Notes under the pieces: model-generated
What the model was told of the DNA's origin: nothing
The model's database searches: none
The model's input: the letters and a program-made list of their open reading frames with translations, nothing else
Program-made: the position numbers and the translations under genes
From: Sulfurimonadaceae bacterium
GTDB taxonomy: Bacteria; Campylobacterota; Campylobacteria; Campylobacterales; Sulfurimonadaceae
Length of the DNA: 64,000 bases
Assembly: GCA_016744905.1 (NCBI GenBank)
Contig: JADGDM010000002.1
Location: forward strand, 1 to 64,000
Direction of reading: 5' to 3'
Shown: piece after piece, positions 56,104 through 64,000 of the stretch
Layout of the letters: every line of letters starts with the position of its first letter
How positions within the stretch are numbered: the stretch's first letter is position 1

Positions 56104-56789
56104 TAATCTAAGAAAGTAACCGCTTCATCTAAGCTAGCGCGCTCAGGCTGATAAGCATTTTGAATCGCATCTTTATCTTCATATCCTAGTACAACACTAT
56201 ACAGAAGCGCTAGATTTTCAGGAACTTCCATCGTTTTAGCAATAATCTTTCCATACTCAGTTGTAGAACCTTGTGGGCATGAATCAATACCAAATTCTTG
56301 AGCGGCCAGCATCAATGTTTGCATATACGCACCACAATCAATAAGTGCGCCCTCGGAACCATCAATAAGTGCCTTATCTACATAGACAAAAACCACTGTC
56401 TGCGCACCAAACCATCGGTAATTGTCATGCCAAAGTTTTTCACGCATAGCATTGTCTTTACGATCAACACCCATTTTCACATAAAGGCCTGCGCCCGTTA
56501 CAATACGACGTTTTTTATACGGGTTGATCCACTTAACAGGATAATATTGTATCTCTTGTTCTAATCCACCACCAGCTTTAATATGATCAATAACATCACT
56601 TCCAATTTTTGAAAGTAGTTCTACATTACGAACTGCGTAAACCGTCCAAGGTTGCATATTTGCCCCGCTTGGAGTACGCTGTGCAGCTGTTAAAATTTTA
56701 TTTAGTGTCTCATCATCAACAGGTTTTGCTAGATATTTACGCTTTGAAGATCTTTGTGTAATTGCATCGATTACATTAATATTTGCCAT
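56103..56789 (-). CDS. Nitroreductase-family FMN oxidoreductase
   Basis: The start (ATG 56789, MANINVIDAITQRSSKRKYL) follows TTGGAG; a longer frame upstream lacks a site. RTPSGANMQPWTVYAV is the FMN-binding signature, and LMLAAQEFGIDSCPQGST is the second FMN region. It uses NAD(P)H to reduce nitroaromatics, quinones or flavins, with the natural substrate unknown. It is translationally linked to the HAD phosphatase. Confidence 0.88.
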   Translation of the reverse strand: MANINVIDAITQRSSKRKYLAKPVDDETLNKILTAAQRTPSGANMQPWTVYAVRNVELLSKIGSDVIDHIKAGGGLEQEIQYYPVKWINPYKKRRIVTGAGLYVKMGVDRKDNAMREKLWHDNYRWFGAQTVVFVYVDKALIDGSEGALIDCGAYMQTLMLAAQEFGIDSCPQGSTTEYGKIIAKTMEVPENLALLYSVVLGYEDKDAIQNAYQPERASLDEAVTFLD

Positions 56790-56844
56790 AGGTTTGTGCT
56801 CCAAGAGAAAAAAGTTTCGCAATTATACCAAAATTCTCTTGAAC

Positions 56845-58347
56845 TTATTTTTCCCATTTTATATAGTTATGCATAATACCAATCACACTTGGTTCAATAG
56901 GGTGTATTTGCTTATTTACTACGGTGATAGAATTGGGAATATATAAAAAAAGATACGCATTATCATCGACAATTTTCTTAAAAATATCTCTTTGTATTTG
57001 TGCTATTTTATTTTTATCCACTTGTAGTTGCATCTTTTCTATTAATCTATCGACTTCAATATTTCCATAACCAATAAAATTAAATCCACCAGATTTGTCA
57101 CTACTAGAGTGCCATGTTGAATAAGGGTCAGGAGTAATACCCAATGACCATCCTAATAAAACAGTATCAAAATTACGAGGAAAAACAACCATATTTAAAA
57201 ATGCCTGCCACTCCATGATTCGTAGCTTTACCTCTACGCCTATCTGCTTAAGTTGATGTTGTAAAATGACGGCAGCATTGGGGCGGATGGAGTTAGAGTT
57301 GGAAGTAGCTATTTCAAAACTAAAAGGATTTTCTTCATCATATCCCGCTTCATTAAGCAGTCTCTTTGCACGCTCTATATTTTGTGTCGGTGTCTTTACA
57401 TCAGGATTGAATGCATTTGTTTTTGGATGGAATGGACCCTTACAAACCTGTGCATGTTTAAAAAATAAAATATCGAGTAACTCTTGTCTGTTTATTCCTA
57501 AAGATATGGCTTCACGCACACGATCATCTTTGAATTTTTCTCGCTTGAGATTAAATCCAAGATACGTATACGACATATCAACATCTTCAATGATCTGAAA
57601 CTTATCTTCAAAACCCTCATCTAATTGACGTTCATATTGCATCGCTTGCAGTGAACCCATATCAATAGCAGAAGTTTTCAACATCAAAAAGCGGGTCATA
57701 GGATCAGCCACAACATGATAAGAGATTTTATCAATTTTTGGACGCCCTTCAAAATACGCATCAAAAGCCAACAATTCAATATTTTTTGAAAACTCAAGTT
57801 TACCCAGTTTAAAAGGTCCTGTACCTACAGGATGTGTATTAAAAGGACTACTCATAATATTTTTATCATTGCGTAGAATATGCTCAGGTAATATGCCCAT
57901 CATCCATGTTTCTAATGCTTTAAAATAGGGTTTTTTATATGTCACTCGAAGTTTATAGCGGCTCACTATTTCCACAGACTCAACCATACGGAAGATTGAA
58001 GTATAGGAGGTCACAACATTGGGAGCATTGATTAAATCATAGGTAAACTTTACATCTTTGGCACTAAAATTTTCCCCATCATGCCATTTAACATCTTGAC
58101 GTAGATTAAAAATTAGTGTTTTATTATCTTCAAAATAATAGTTTTTTGCCAGATCACCAATAATATTTTTAGCCTCTTTATCATATTTTAATAAGGCATT
58201 AAAAATATGTCCTGCAATCTCTGATGAGGCAGAGTCTGTAGCCAGTATAGGATTGATTCGTGAGGGGTTAGAAGAGGTGCTCAAGTGCAAAGTTGAGGCA
58301 CTTAAGCTTGAAAGTAGCGCTAAAAAAAGAAGATAACGCTTAATCAT
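56845..58347 (-). CDS. Peptide/nickel-type ABC transporter substrate-binding protein
   Basis: An N-terminal signal peptide (MIKRYLLFLALLSSLSAS) precedes a 480-residue SBP_bac_5 domain. LRQDVKWHDGENFSAKDVKFTYD is the family signature, and VREAISLGINRQELL and LLGWSLGITPDPYSTWHSS follow. Ligands of this family are peptides, nickel chelates or other small molecules. No permease or ATPase genes lie nearby, so its partners are elsewhere. The Cys of a lipobox is absent. It follows a YdgA-like gene by 6 bases. Confidence 0.88.
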   Translation of the reverse strand: MIKRYLLFLALLSSLSASTLHLSTSSNPSRINPILATDSASSEIAGHIFNALLKYDKEAKNIIGDLAKNYYFEDNKTLIFNLRQDVKWHDGENFSAKDVKFTYDLINAPNVVTSYTSIFRMVESVEIVSRYKLRVTYKKPYFKALETWMMGILPEHILRNDKNIMSSPFNTHPVGTGPFKLGKLEFSKNIELLAFDAYFEGRPKIDKISYHVVADPMTRFLMLKTSAIDMGSLQAMQYERQLDEGFEDKFQIIEDVDMSYTYLGFNLKREKFKDDRVREAISLGINRQELLDILFFKHAQVCKGPFHPKTNAFNPDVKTPTQNIERAKRLLNEAGYDEENPFSFEIATSNSNSIRPNAAVILQHQLKQIGVEVKLRIMEWQAFLNMVVFPRNFDTVLLGWSLGITPDPYSTWHSSSDKSGGFNFIGYGNIEVDRLIEKMQLQVDKNKIAQIQRDIFKKIVDDNAYLFLYIPNSITVVNKQIHPIEPSVIGIMHNYIKWEK

Positions 58348-58353
58348 AACTGT

Positions 58354-59727
58354 TTAGAGCTTTTTGCCATTAACAGTAAGTTGTTGATCTTTAACCACAA
58401 TATCAAATACAATATTGTTTCCATCTTTTTTTGCAAAATTATCCAACATCGCTCCTTGAGGAGATTGTGCTTTTAAAAACTCATAAAGTTTTTCTTGAAA
58501 TGACAGTTTACTGCTTAAGTCGATGTTGTTCATTAGTGCCATAGGATTGGCTAATTTTTCTTTGAGCTTAGGATCTGCATTCAGTACAATATGTAAATCA
58601 TGATCAAATCCTTTTAATGTTTTTGTATCTGCTAAAGTGAACTCGTCAACACTAAATTTATTAAGATCAAACTCTAAACCTTTTTCAAGTAAAACTAAAA
58701 TCGCTTCTGACATCAACAGTGTTGCTTGGCCTGTTGGCGCATATTGAAGCTGAGATGCAAGTTCTTGAATCTTCTTCGCATCATCTTTATTTAGTTTATT
58801 GAGTGCCATATCATAGTCAACATTTTTAGCACTAAATTTTTCACCCTCGTTGTCCATCTCTAGTTCATGCAGTTGCATTGTAGACTTTAGACTCATATAT
58901 GCATCTTTAATCTCTGAAAGGTATGTGAAACTCAAGCCATCAAATTCTACTTTTGCTTTTCTCTGCGCTTGTTTAAGATCAATCTCAAAATCATCAATCA
59001 TTAATGCCAATTTATAATTGGTCACTGATTCAAAAATATTAGCTGTATTTAAATTTTCTATTTTAACTTTAACTACTGCGCCTGCCGCATCAACTGCGTT
59101 TATTTTAATAGTTTTAATATTACTCTCGATTTGAGAAGGTTCCATTAAAGTACCCTTCCCTTTAAATTTTGAACCAACCAGTACTAAGTGTGCGTTGGAG
59201 CCATCTTTAAAATCCAACTTCTCATCAATATCTTTAATATGTCCTTTAAAACTCATACCTGATACTGAATAGTCAATATGATAAACCAACATCTGATCAT
59301 CTAATATTTTTGTTAATTGCTTATGAAAAACTGGATCATCTGCCAATATATCTGCATTAATCTCTTTTGATAGGGCAATAGGAAAAATATCTACTGAGAT
59401 ATCTGAAAGAACCGGGATATTGCTATATGATACATCAACACCAACCTTGGTGTCATCAACTAAGGCTGCTACATAAGGAGGGACTTGAGATTTTGAAAGT
59501 GTCCCTAGGTACTTTACAAATTTCTGCGCATCCTCAACACCAAGCACATAGCTTGTTTGCGTATTCATATATGAAGATTTACTCTCCTTATCTACGCTTA
59601 GACCATTGAGTTCTAAAATAGCGATACGACTATCAATAGTTTCACTCATTCCTTTGTTTCCAATAAGTGGTAAAAGTGCGATTACCGCAACTACAATCAG
59701 CATAGTAATTATTATTTTTTTATTCAT
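58354..59727 (-). CDS. YdgA/DUF945-family membrane-anchored protein
   Basis: The 457-residue protein has an N-terminal uncleaved anchor (KKIIITMLIVVAVIALLPLIG). A long strand-rich region follows that matches DUF945/YdgA in layout, including YDMALNKLNKDDAKKIQEL and the C-terminal NIVFDIVVKDQQLTVNGKKL. The role in other bacteria is unclear. It is upstream of and probably co-transcribed with the substrate-binding protein gene. Confidence 0.78.
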   Translation of the reverse strand: MNKKIIITMLIVVAVIALLPLIGNKGMSETIDSRIAILELNGLSVDKESKSSYMNTQTSYVLGVEDAQKFVKYLGTLSKSQVPPYVAALVDDTKVGVDVSYSNIPVLSDISVDIFPIALSKEINADILADDPVFHKQLTKILDDQMLVYHIDYSVSGMSFKGHIKDIDEKLDFKDGSNAHLVLVGSKFKGKGTLMEPSQIESNIKTIKINAVDAAGAVVKVKIENLNTANIFESVTNYKLALMIDDFEIDLKQAQRKAKVEFDGLSFTYLSEIKDAYMSLKSTMQLHELEMDNEGEKFSAKNVDYDMALNKLNKDDAKKIQELASQLQYAPTGQATLLMSEAILVLLEKGLEFDLNKFSVDEFTLADTKTLKGFDHDLHIVLNADPKLKEKLANPMALMNNIDLSSKLSFQEKLYEFLKAQSPQGAMLDNFAKKDGNNIVFDIVVKDQQLTVNGKKL

Positions 59728-59822
59728 TTGAAGCCTTTAACGCAATCAAAAAATTGCCTTTAATAAATTTTCGGAAGTATAACGGAAAATGGATAATGGA
59801 GAGGTTATATAAGAGGAGGTTA

Positions 59823-59848
59823 TTTAGCGTCAATGAACTGACGCTAAA
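59823..59848 (-). terminator. Terminator of the carbonic anhydrase gene
   Basis: TTTAGCGTCA and TGACGCTAAA form a perfect 10-bp stem with a 6-base loop, starting 6 bases after the carbonic anhydrase stop. Confidence 0.7.
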
Positions 59849-59853
59849 AGGAG

Positions 59854-60630
59854 CTAATTACTTTCTACTTTTCTATCGTGTAGTTCTTGAACGGGACGCT
59901 CATTATCTACATAAAATTTTCTAAAGTGTTCAATTTGCTCTTTAGATGCTGTTTGAGGTTGTTTTAAAAGATACCACTGTACATTTTCAGAACATGGAGG
60001 TGTTGTTAGAGAACCTACATAGTGATAATAGTGAGACGTATCTTTTGGTAATAGATCTTGAGGGTCAACATCTACTGTTTTACCTACATTGTTGATAACT
60101 GTATCTAAAATCTCATGTGACTCACCCTCGTCAAAAAACACTGCTACAACAGCCAACTGTTTTGTGATTGGATTTTGGTGAACCATGTGAACAACCATAT
60201 CGTAGCGTTTTCCGCCAACAGTATGTTCACTTTTTCCATGGAAGTGGAATTGTAAAAGATTGAAAATTTCACCATGAAGTGAAATTGATCCACCTTTTTG
60301 AGGCGTAACTTTAATAGAGTGACCATTATCAATAATCGCTGCCATTGTATGGAAATCTTCATGCATAGTTAAATCATACGTATGGTCCATAGAGACACTT
60401 TTACCAGGAATAATATTTACTGGAGATTGGTGAATACCTGATCCACATGTCTTAGAAAATTCTTCCCAGTGCGCTGGACCATGTTCTACATAATCCCAAT
60501 GCTTTTCGTGACCCACTGGATGCTTTGCTTCATTTTCCGCTTTTGCTGCTGCACTTGGTTCTGCGTTTCCACATCCTACAAATAGAAGTGCTGCTGCACT
60601 TGCTGCTAATATTGTTTCTTTAAGTTTCAT
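59854..60630 (-). CDS. Alpha-type carbonic anhydrase, lipoprotein
   Basis: The N-terminus is a signal sequence with a lipobox (LLFVGC-GNAE), so the enzyme is probably anchored to a periplasmic membrane face. The mature domain has CGSGIHQSPVNI, the zinc ligands in LLQFHFHGKSEH and VHMVHQNP, and YHYVGSLTTPPCSENVQWYLL, all diagnostic of the alpha class. The length is 258. It hydrates CO2 to bicarbonate and is followed upstream by an OprD-type porin gene 15 bases away. Confidence 0.93.
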   Translation of the reverse strand: MKLKETILAASAAALLFVGCGNAEPSAAAKAENEAKHPVGHEKHWDYVEHGPAHWEEFSKTCGSGIHQSPVNIIPGKSVSMDHTYDLTMHEDFHTMAAIIDNGHSIKVTPQKGGSISLHGEIFNLLQFHFHGKSEHTVGGKRYDMVVHMVHQNPITKQLAVVAVFFDEGESHEILDTVINNVGKTVDVDPQDLLPKDTSHYYHYVGSLTTPPCSENVQWYLLKQPQTASKEQIEHFRKFYVDNERPVQELHDRKVESN

Positions 60631-60644
60631 TCTTTTTCCTTGTT

Positions 60645-62000
60645 TTAAAATTTATAATTGGCGATAACACGATACTGTTGAAAGGCGTCAATCTGCGATA
60701 TGTTTCCTGCTTCATCTGCAGAGGCAGCATGTTTAACAAAAATCCCTTTAAAGGCTATCGAATAATTGTCTTTTGTGTATTTCACGACGGCATTTAAATC
60801 ATGAATATAACCCAAATCAAAGGCTTCATTGTCTCCAACTACATAAGAGAGTGTTGTTTTAAAGCCCTCAATACCACTAAAATCATAACCTTGAACATAA
60901 GCCAATTTATAAGACTGTGTTCCCCCAATATAAATACTGTCTGCCTTAAATGCTTGTCCATAGTTTGAACTAAAAAGTACATTTGAGGTCATATTGTTTG
61001 TATATAAAGGTGTTCCATCCCATGGTAAAACCAAAGAATCATGTGTGCCCTCTTTAGCACGTACCAGTGAGTAAGCCATAGTGATTTTACTTTCAAAATG
61101 TGCAAAATCACCTTTAAGAGAGAGTGAATCTGCACTGATACGTTTTGCACCAGTAACAGAACCTACCTCTTGAAGATTCTCATCTGCATTACCAACACTG
61201 CGTTGAATAATTCCCTCAGCCATTAAGTTGTATTGGAAACCTTTTTGAGTAGTTCGCTTGTAGCCAATAACCCCATAAAAAGAGTTCATAAAATCTTGTG
61301 CATAATAATTAGTTGCTTCAATCTTAAAGCCATCCATATTCCAGCCAAGTTCACTCACAACTACATCAGCTCCAGCATGACCAATAATGGCTTGAGTATT
61401 GGTACCCAGCGCATGCTCCACGATATTTGTAAAAACATTTGAAGTGCGTTGTTTAAAATCTGTTAAGTAAGAGAGACTGATATCAAGTCCAAAATCTTTG
61501 TTGTCATAATTAAAAACACTACCTTGAACTGCAGAGGGTAACATACGTACCTCTTTGGCATGAATCAATGGAGTTTTTATAACTTGTCGTCCATAATTGA
61601 TATCATAACTTTTACCGGTATAAGTAATGACTGCTTCACCAAGAACTGAAAATGACTGCTGCGCGATCTCACCACCGGCACTGCCTTCAAGTCGGACACC
61701 ATTGTCTCGACCTAAGATAGAAGTATCTACCACATTAGGAAGTGCAAAACCATTGGTTGTCATAAATGTTACTTTGGCATAAAATCCATATAACTTAGAA
61801 GTTTTATACCCCAGTTGACCACCAATAGAGTTCGCATGTGCTGAACTGTTTGCTTTATTTGATATACCTTGCTTATCTGTTTCAATATAAAAATATTTAA
61901 TATTACCAAACGCTTCACCATCAGAGACAAAGTTTGTAGTATCACTTTGTGCTATTAGTGATGCACACAACAACGCGCTGGCTAAAAATATTTTTTTCAT
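60645..62000 (-). CDS. OprD-family outer-membrane porin
   Basis: The 451-residue protein has a signal peptide (MKKIFLASALLCASLIAQS) and beta strands throughout, ending in a terminal Phe (RVIANYKF), as porins require. GNIKYFYIETDKQ and FSVLGEAVITYTGKSYDINYGRQVIKTP resemble the OprD family common in Campylobacterota. It admits small molecules across the outer membrane, possibly linked to the neighbouring carbonic anhydrase. Confidence 0.85.
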   Translation of the reverse strand: MKKIFLASALLCASLIAQSDTTNFVSDGEAFGNIKYFYIETDKQGISNKANSSAHANSIGGQLGYKTSKLYGFYAKVTFMTTNGFALPNVVDTSILGRDNGVRLEGSAGGEIAQQSFSVLGEAVITYTGKSYDINYGRQVIKTPLIHAKEVRMLPSAVQGSVFNYDNKDFGLDISLSYLTDFKQRTSNVFTNIVEHALGTNTQAIIGHAGADVVVSELGWNMDGFKIEATNYYAQDFMNSFYGVIGYKRTTQKGFQYNLMAEGIIQRSVGNADENLQEVGSVTGAKRISADSLSLKGDFAHFESKITMAYSLVRAKEGTHDSLVLPWDGTPLYTNNMTSNVLFSSNYGQAFKADSIYIGGTQSYKLAYVQGYDFSGIEGFKTTLSYVVGDNEAFDLGYIHDLNAVVKYTKDNYSIAFKGIFVKHAASADEAGNISQIDAFQQYRVIANYKF

Positions 62001-62190
62001 TAAAACTCCTGAGATAGAATTTTATCTAAAGAAAGTTTTATTTAACTTTAATCTTTAAGGGTAGGTGACTTTAGCTCTTAGGCAAGTGTAGTTCAGAAGC
62101 ACTTAGGAAGCATTCAAGATACTATCAAGAGAAAGTTGCGGCTTATAAAAGTTGATTAAGTTGAGAATAAATAGGGAGTTGGAAATAGAT

Positions 62191-62208
62191 ACAGCGCAAG
62201 CGCGCTGT
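62191..62208 (-). terminator. Hairpin after rpsI
   Basis: ACAGCGC and GCGCTGT form a 7-bp GC-rich stem with a 4-base loop, 17 bases beyond the rpsI stop. One arm overlaps a GCGCGC palindrome copy. Confidence 0.55.
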
Positions 62209-62225
62209 AAAGAACAGTGAAACGA

Positions 62226-62615
62226 TTAACGCTTACTGAATTGTGGAGAACGACGTGCTTTACGACGACCTGGTTTCTTACGCTCAACAACACGTGAATC
62301 ACGAGTCATCATGCCTTCAGGCTTAAGAATAGATCTGAAAGATTCATCATATTTCACTAGTGCACGAGAAATTCCGTGACGTAGTGCATCTGCTTGACCA
62401 CCGAAACCACCACCTAAAGTAGAAGCAACGATATCAACTGATGTATCTTGTTTAGTTAAAGCAAGTGGTTGCTTAACACGAAGTTTTTTCGCTTCAAGTC
62501 CACCTAACCATGCGTCTAATGAAAGACCATTGATTGTGATGTTACCTGTACCTGGAGTTAACCAAACTTTTGCGATTGACGCTTTACGGCGTCCTGTTGC
62601 GTATGTTTTTGCCAT
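62226..62615 (-). CDS. rpsI: 30S ribosomal protein S9
   Basis: The 129 residues begin [19 protein letters not shown], with [21 protein letters not shown] and the conserved C-terminus [26 protein letters not shown]9 contacts P-site tRNA through its C-terminal tail. The gene follows rplM by 11 bases, the usual pair. Confidence 0.97.
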   Translation of the reverse strand: MAKTYATGRRKASIAKVWLTPGTGNITINGLSLDAWLGGLEAKKLRVKQPLALTKQDTSVDIVASTLGGGFGGQADALRHGISRALVKYDESFRSILKPEGMMTRDSRVVERKKPGRRKARRSPQFSKR

Positions 62616-62626
62616 GTATTAATTCC

Positions 62627-63049
62627 TTACTTAGCTAGCTGTGCAGTGTGAGGATGCTCAGCACCTGCATAAATTTTTAGTTTTTTAAGCATAGCACGAC
62701 CAAGTTTTGTTTTTGGCATCATACCACGTGCAGCTAATCTATAAAGTTTTTCAGGATTTTTTTCTAATAGTTCAGTCATCTTTACAGATTTAGTACTACC
62801 AAAGTATCCACTGTGAGAAAAATATTCTTTATCAGCGATTTTACCTGCACCTTTAAATACTGCTTTAGAAGCGTTAATGATTACTACGTAATCACCACAG
62901 TCAACGTTTGGCGTAAAGTAAGGTTTGTTTTTACCACGAAGGCTAGTTGCTACTTCAGTCATCATACGACCGAATGTTTTACCTTCAGCATCAATCAAAA
63001 TCCATTTTTGATCAATTTGCTCGGGAGTTGCAATTTTTGTAAATTTCAT
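62627..63049 (-). CDS. rplM: 50S ribosomal protein L13
   Basis: The 140-residue protein starts MKFTKIATPEQIDQKWILID at the ATG at 63049 after an AAAGGAA site; a longer frame to 63091 has no site. TFGRMMTEVATSLRGKNK, GDYVVIINASK and MMPKTKLGRAMLKKLKIY are family blocks. It forms an operon with rpsI. Confidence 0.97.
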   Translation of the reverse strand: MKFTKIATPEQIDQKWILIDAEGKTFGRMMTEVATSLRGKNKPYFTPNVDCGDYVVIINASKAVFKGAGKIADKEYFSHSGYFGSTKSVKMTELLEKNPEKLYRLAARGMMPKTKLGRAMLKKLKIYAGAEHPHTAQLAK

Positions 63050-63101
63050 ACTCGAGTTCCTTTTATTTGATGGCGGAAGTATAACCACCATAAACTTAAG
63101 A

Positions 63102-63120
63102 GAAGCTTAGTTTAAGCTTC
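63102..63120 (-). terminator. Hairpin after the phosphatase gene
   Basis: GAAGCTT and AAGCTTC form a 7-bp stem around a 5-base loop, 15 bases beyond the stop of the right-edge gene. The U-run is weak. Confidence 0.45.
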
Positions 63121-63135
63121 ATCAAAGTTAAGGAT

Positions 63136-64000
63136 TTAAAGCTGGTTCAGGAAGTAGACGCCGTTTGCCTTGTGATTATAATAGATACCTAAACTAGAGT
63201 CACGAGACATAGAGACGCCTCGTCCATTGAAATTTTTATGTAGGCCAAAAACATTTTTTAATATTTCAGTATTAAACCCCGTCCCTTGATCTTGGATATG
63301 CGTTAAAAGATATGAGGTGCCATTGGGATTAACTATTTTATATAAATGAATATCTATACTTGAAATTTGTTTTTGCTCTGCTGCTAAAAGATATTCAAAA
63401 TATTCATCATTTTCTAAAAGTTGGTGTTTTTGACTATTACTGATTCCTAAAGCTCCATGTTCATACGCATTCATACAAAGTTCATTAAACGCCAAACAGT
63501 TTCGAATAGACGTTTCATCATTACTAAAATAGTGGCGAATAGTATTTTCATACCAGATATTGGCTTCTTCAACAGAAGCAAGTTTGGCTTCTATTGTTAA
63601 TGAAGCCAACTCTTCTTCTAAAGAGAGTTGATGTAAAAATATAAAAGTAATATCATCTTCTTGAGTACCCAAACGTTGTTTAATACTTTGTCGTAAATCT
63701 TCACGTGTCATAGAAGATTTAAAATCATCTTCTATATATTTCGAATAGGTCTCATTTTCATCTTTTACAGGATTTTCATTTAATCCATCACTGTACATCA
63801 GTAACTTACTATGATGTCCAAGATTAATAGTTTTAATATTTACACTAATCATGTATTTATTAATAGGAGGATTATTAGAAGGCAAGCGTTCAATTCCTCC
63901 CTCTTTTGTCATTAGTAAGATAGCGGGCATCGAGTAAGATGCATACTGTAAAGAGAGCCCCGTAGAATCAATAAGAACTACGGATAAGGAGACAACTTCC
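63136..64000 (-). CDS. SpoIIE-type phosphatase with HATPase domain (N-terminus cut by window edge)
   Basis: The frame is open to base 64000, so the N-terminal part is outside. The visible part starts with the end of a PP2C/SpoIIE phosphatase domain (VVLIDSTGLSLQYASYSMPAILL, KLLMYSDGLNENP, EDDITFIFL). A GHKL-type ATPase domain then follows (CLAFNELCMNAYEHGALGI, HIQDQGTGF). Such fusions act as anti-sigma and phosphatase switches in stress or motility control. The target is unknown. Confidence 0.82.
   Translation of the reverse strand, partial: EVVSLSVVLIDSTGLSLQYASYSMPAILLMTKEGGIERLPSNNPPINKYMISVNIKTINLGHHSKLLMYSDGLNENPVKDENETYSKYIEDDFKSSMTREDLRQSIKQRLGTQEDDITFIFLHQLSLEEELASLTIEAKLASVEEANIWYENTIRHYFSNDETSIRNCLAFNELCMNAYEHGALGISNSQKHQLLENDEYFEYLLAAEQKQISSIDIHLYKIVNPNGTSYLLTHIQDQGTGFNTEILKNVFGLHKNFNGRGVSMSRDSSLGIYYNHKANGVYFLNQL

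Overview
The window looks like chromosomal DNA of a free-living, flagellated member of the Campylobacterota (Epsilonproteobacteria), probably close to Sulfurimonas. This rests on the low GC content, dense overlapping operons, a complete pseudaminic acid (Pse) locus with a Maf flagellin glycosyltransferase and paired flagellins, a four-subunit pyruvate:ferredoxin oxidoreductase in the order gamma-delta-alpha-beta, and an OprD-type porin. The genus is inferred from gene content only. No insertion sequence, prophage, CRISPR array or rRNA was seen.

Layout. 1-1.06 kb: 5' part of ilvD (minus). 1.14-1.62 kb: four tRNA genes (Gly, Leu, Cys, Ser) behind a near-consensus promoter. 1.74-2.38 kb: a decayed alpha/beta-hydrolase gene. 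2.4-10.9 kb: a WD40/solenoid protein with a PAS sensor, a YbjQ-YbjQ-M48 peptidase operon, a 2OG-Fe(II) oxygenase, a DUF429 protein, a DMT transporter and an ArsC-family reductase. 10.9-12.7 kb: asparagine synthetase. 12.8-16.0 kb: an operon GAF / DUF1538 permease / PII-like / CBS / GAF. 16.2-21.9 kb: a beta-barrel, an MltC-like transglycosylase, a periplasmic protein, a second WD40/solenoid protein and an RluA-family synthase.

22.0-45.0 kb is a flagellar block. It contains fliD-fliS-(fliT-like), then one long run of overlapping genes: pseB, pseC, pseF, pseG, pseH, pseI, an unknown GT-like gene, an oxidoreductase, an aminotransferase, an acetyltransferase, an N-acetyl-sugar amidotransferase, hisH-like, hisF-like, a second amidotransferase, a Pse-associated methylase and maf. 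Two convergent 805-residue flagellins close the block. Good sigma-28 matches precede fliD and the promoter-proximal flagellin. Good sigma-54 matches precede pseB and the other flagellin. Filament parts and the sugar that decorates them thus appear to be wired into the flagellar sigma cascade.

45.1-50.5 kb: topA, a phosphodiesterase, bioB, a cation/proton antiporter and an AMMECR1-domain protein. 50.4-52.1 kb: an FAD reductase opposite a BFD-like [2Fe-2S] gene. 52.2-55.3 kb: porCDAB (minus). 55.5-62.0 kb: HAD phosphatase, nitroreductase, peptide-binding protein, YdgA-like protein, alpha-carbonic anhydrase lipoprotein and OprD-like porin. 62.2-63.05 kb: rplM-rpsI. The right edge cuts a SpoIIE-type phosphatase/ATPase.

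The most unusual sequence-level signal is a highly repeated GC-rich palindrome. GCGCGC occurs about 38 times (counted by eye), and ten of these are perfect CAGCGCGCTG, in an AT-rich background, mostly inside genes. It is absent from a 12-kb stretch covering the hisH/hisF, second amidotransferase, maf and flagellin genes. Other highlights are the oversized flagellins with a repetitive insert and a 1.28-kb identical tract, two amidotransferases around one HisH/HisF pair whose HisF lacks a catalytic Asp, two propeller-plus-solenoid proteins, and the DUF1538/PII/CBS/GAF operon.
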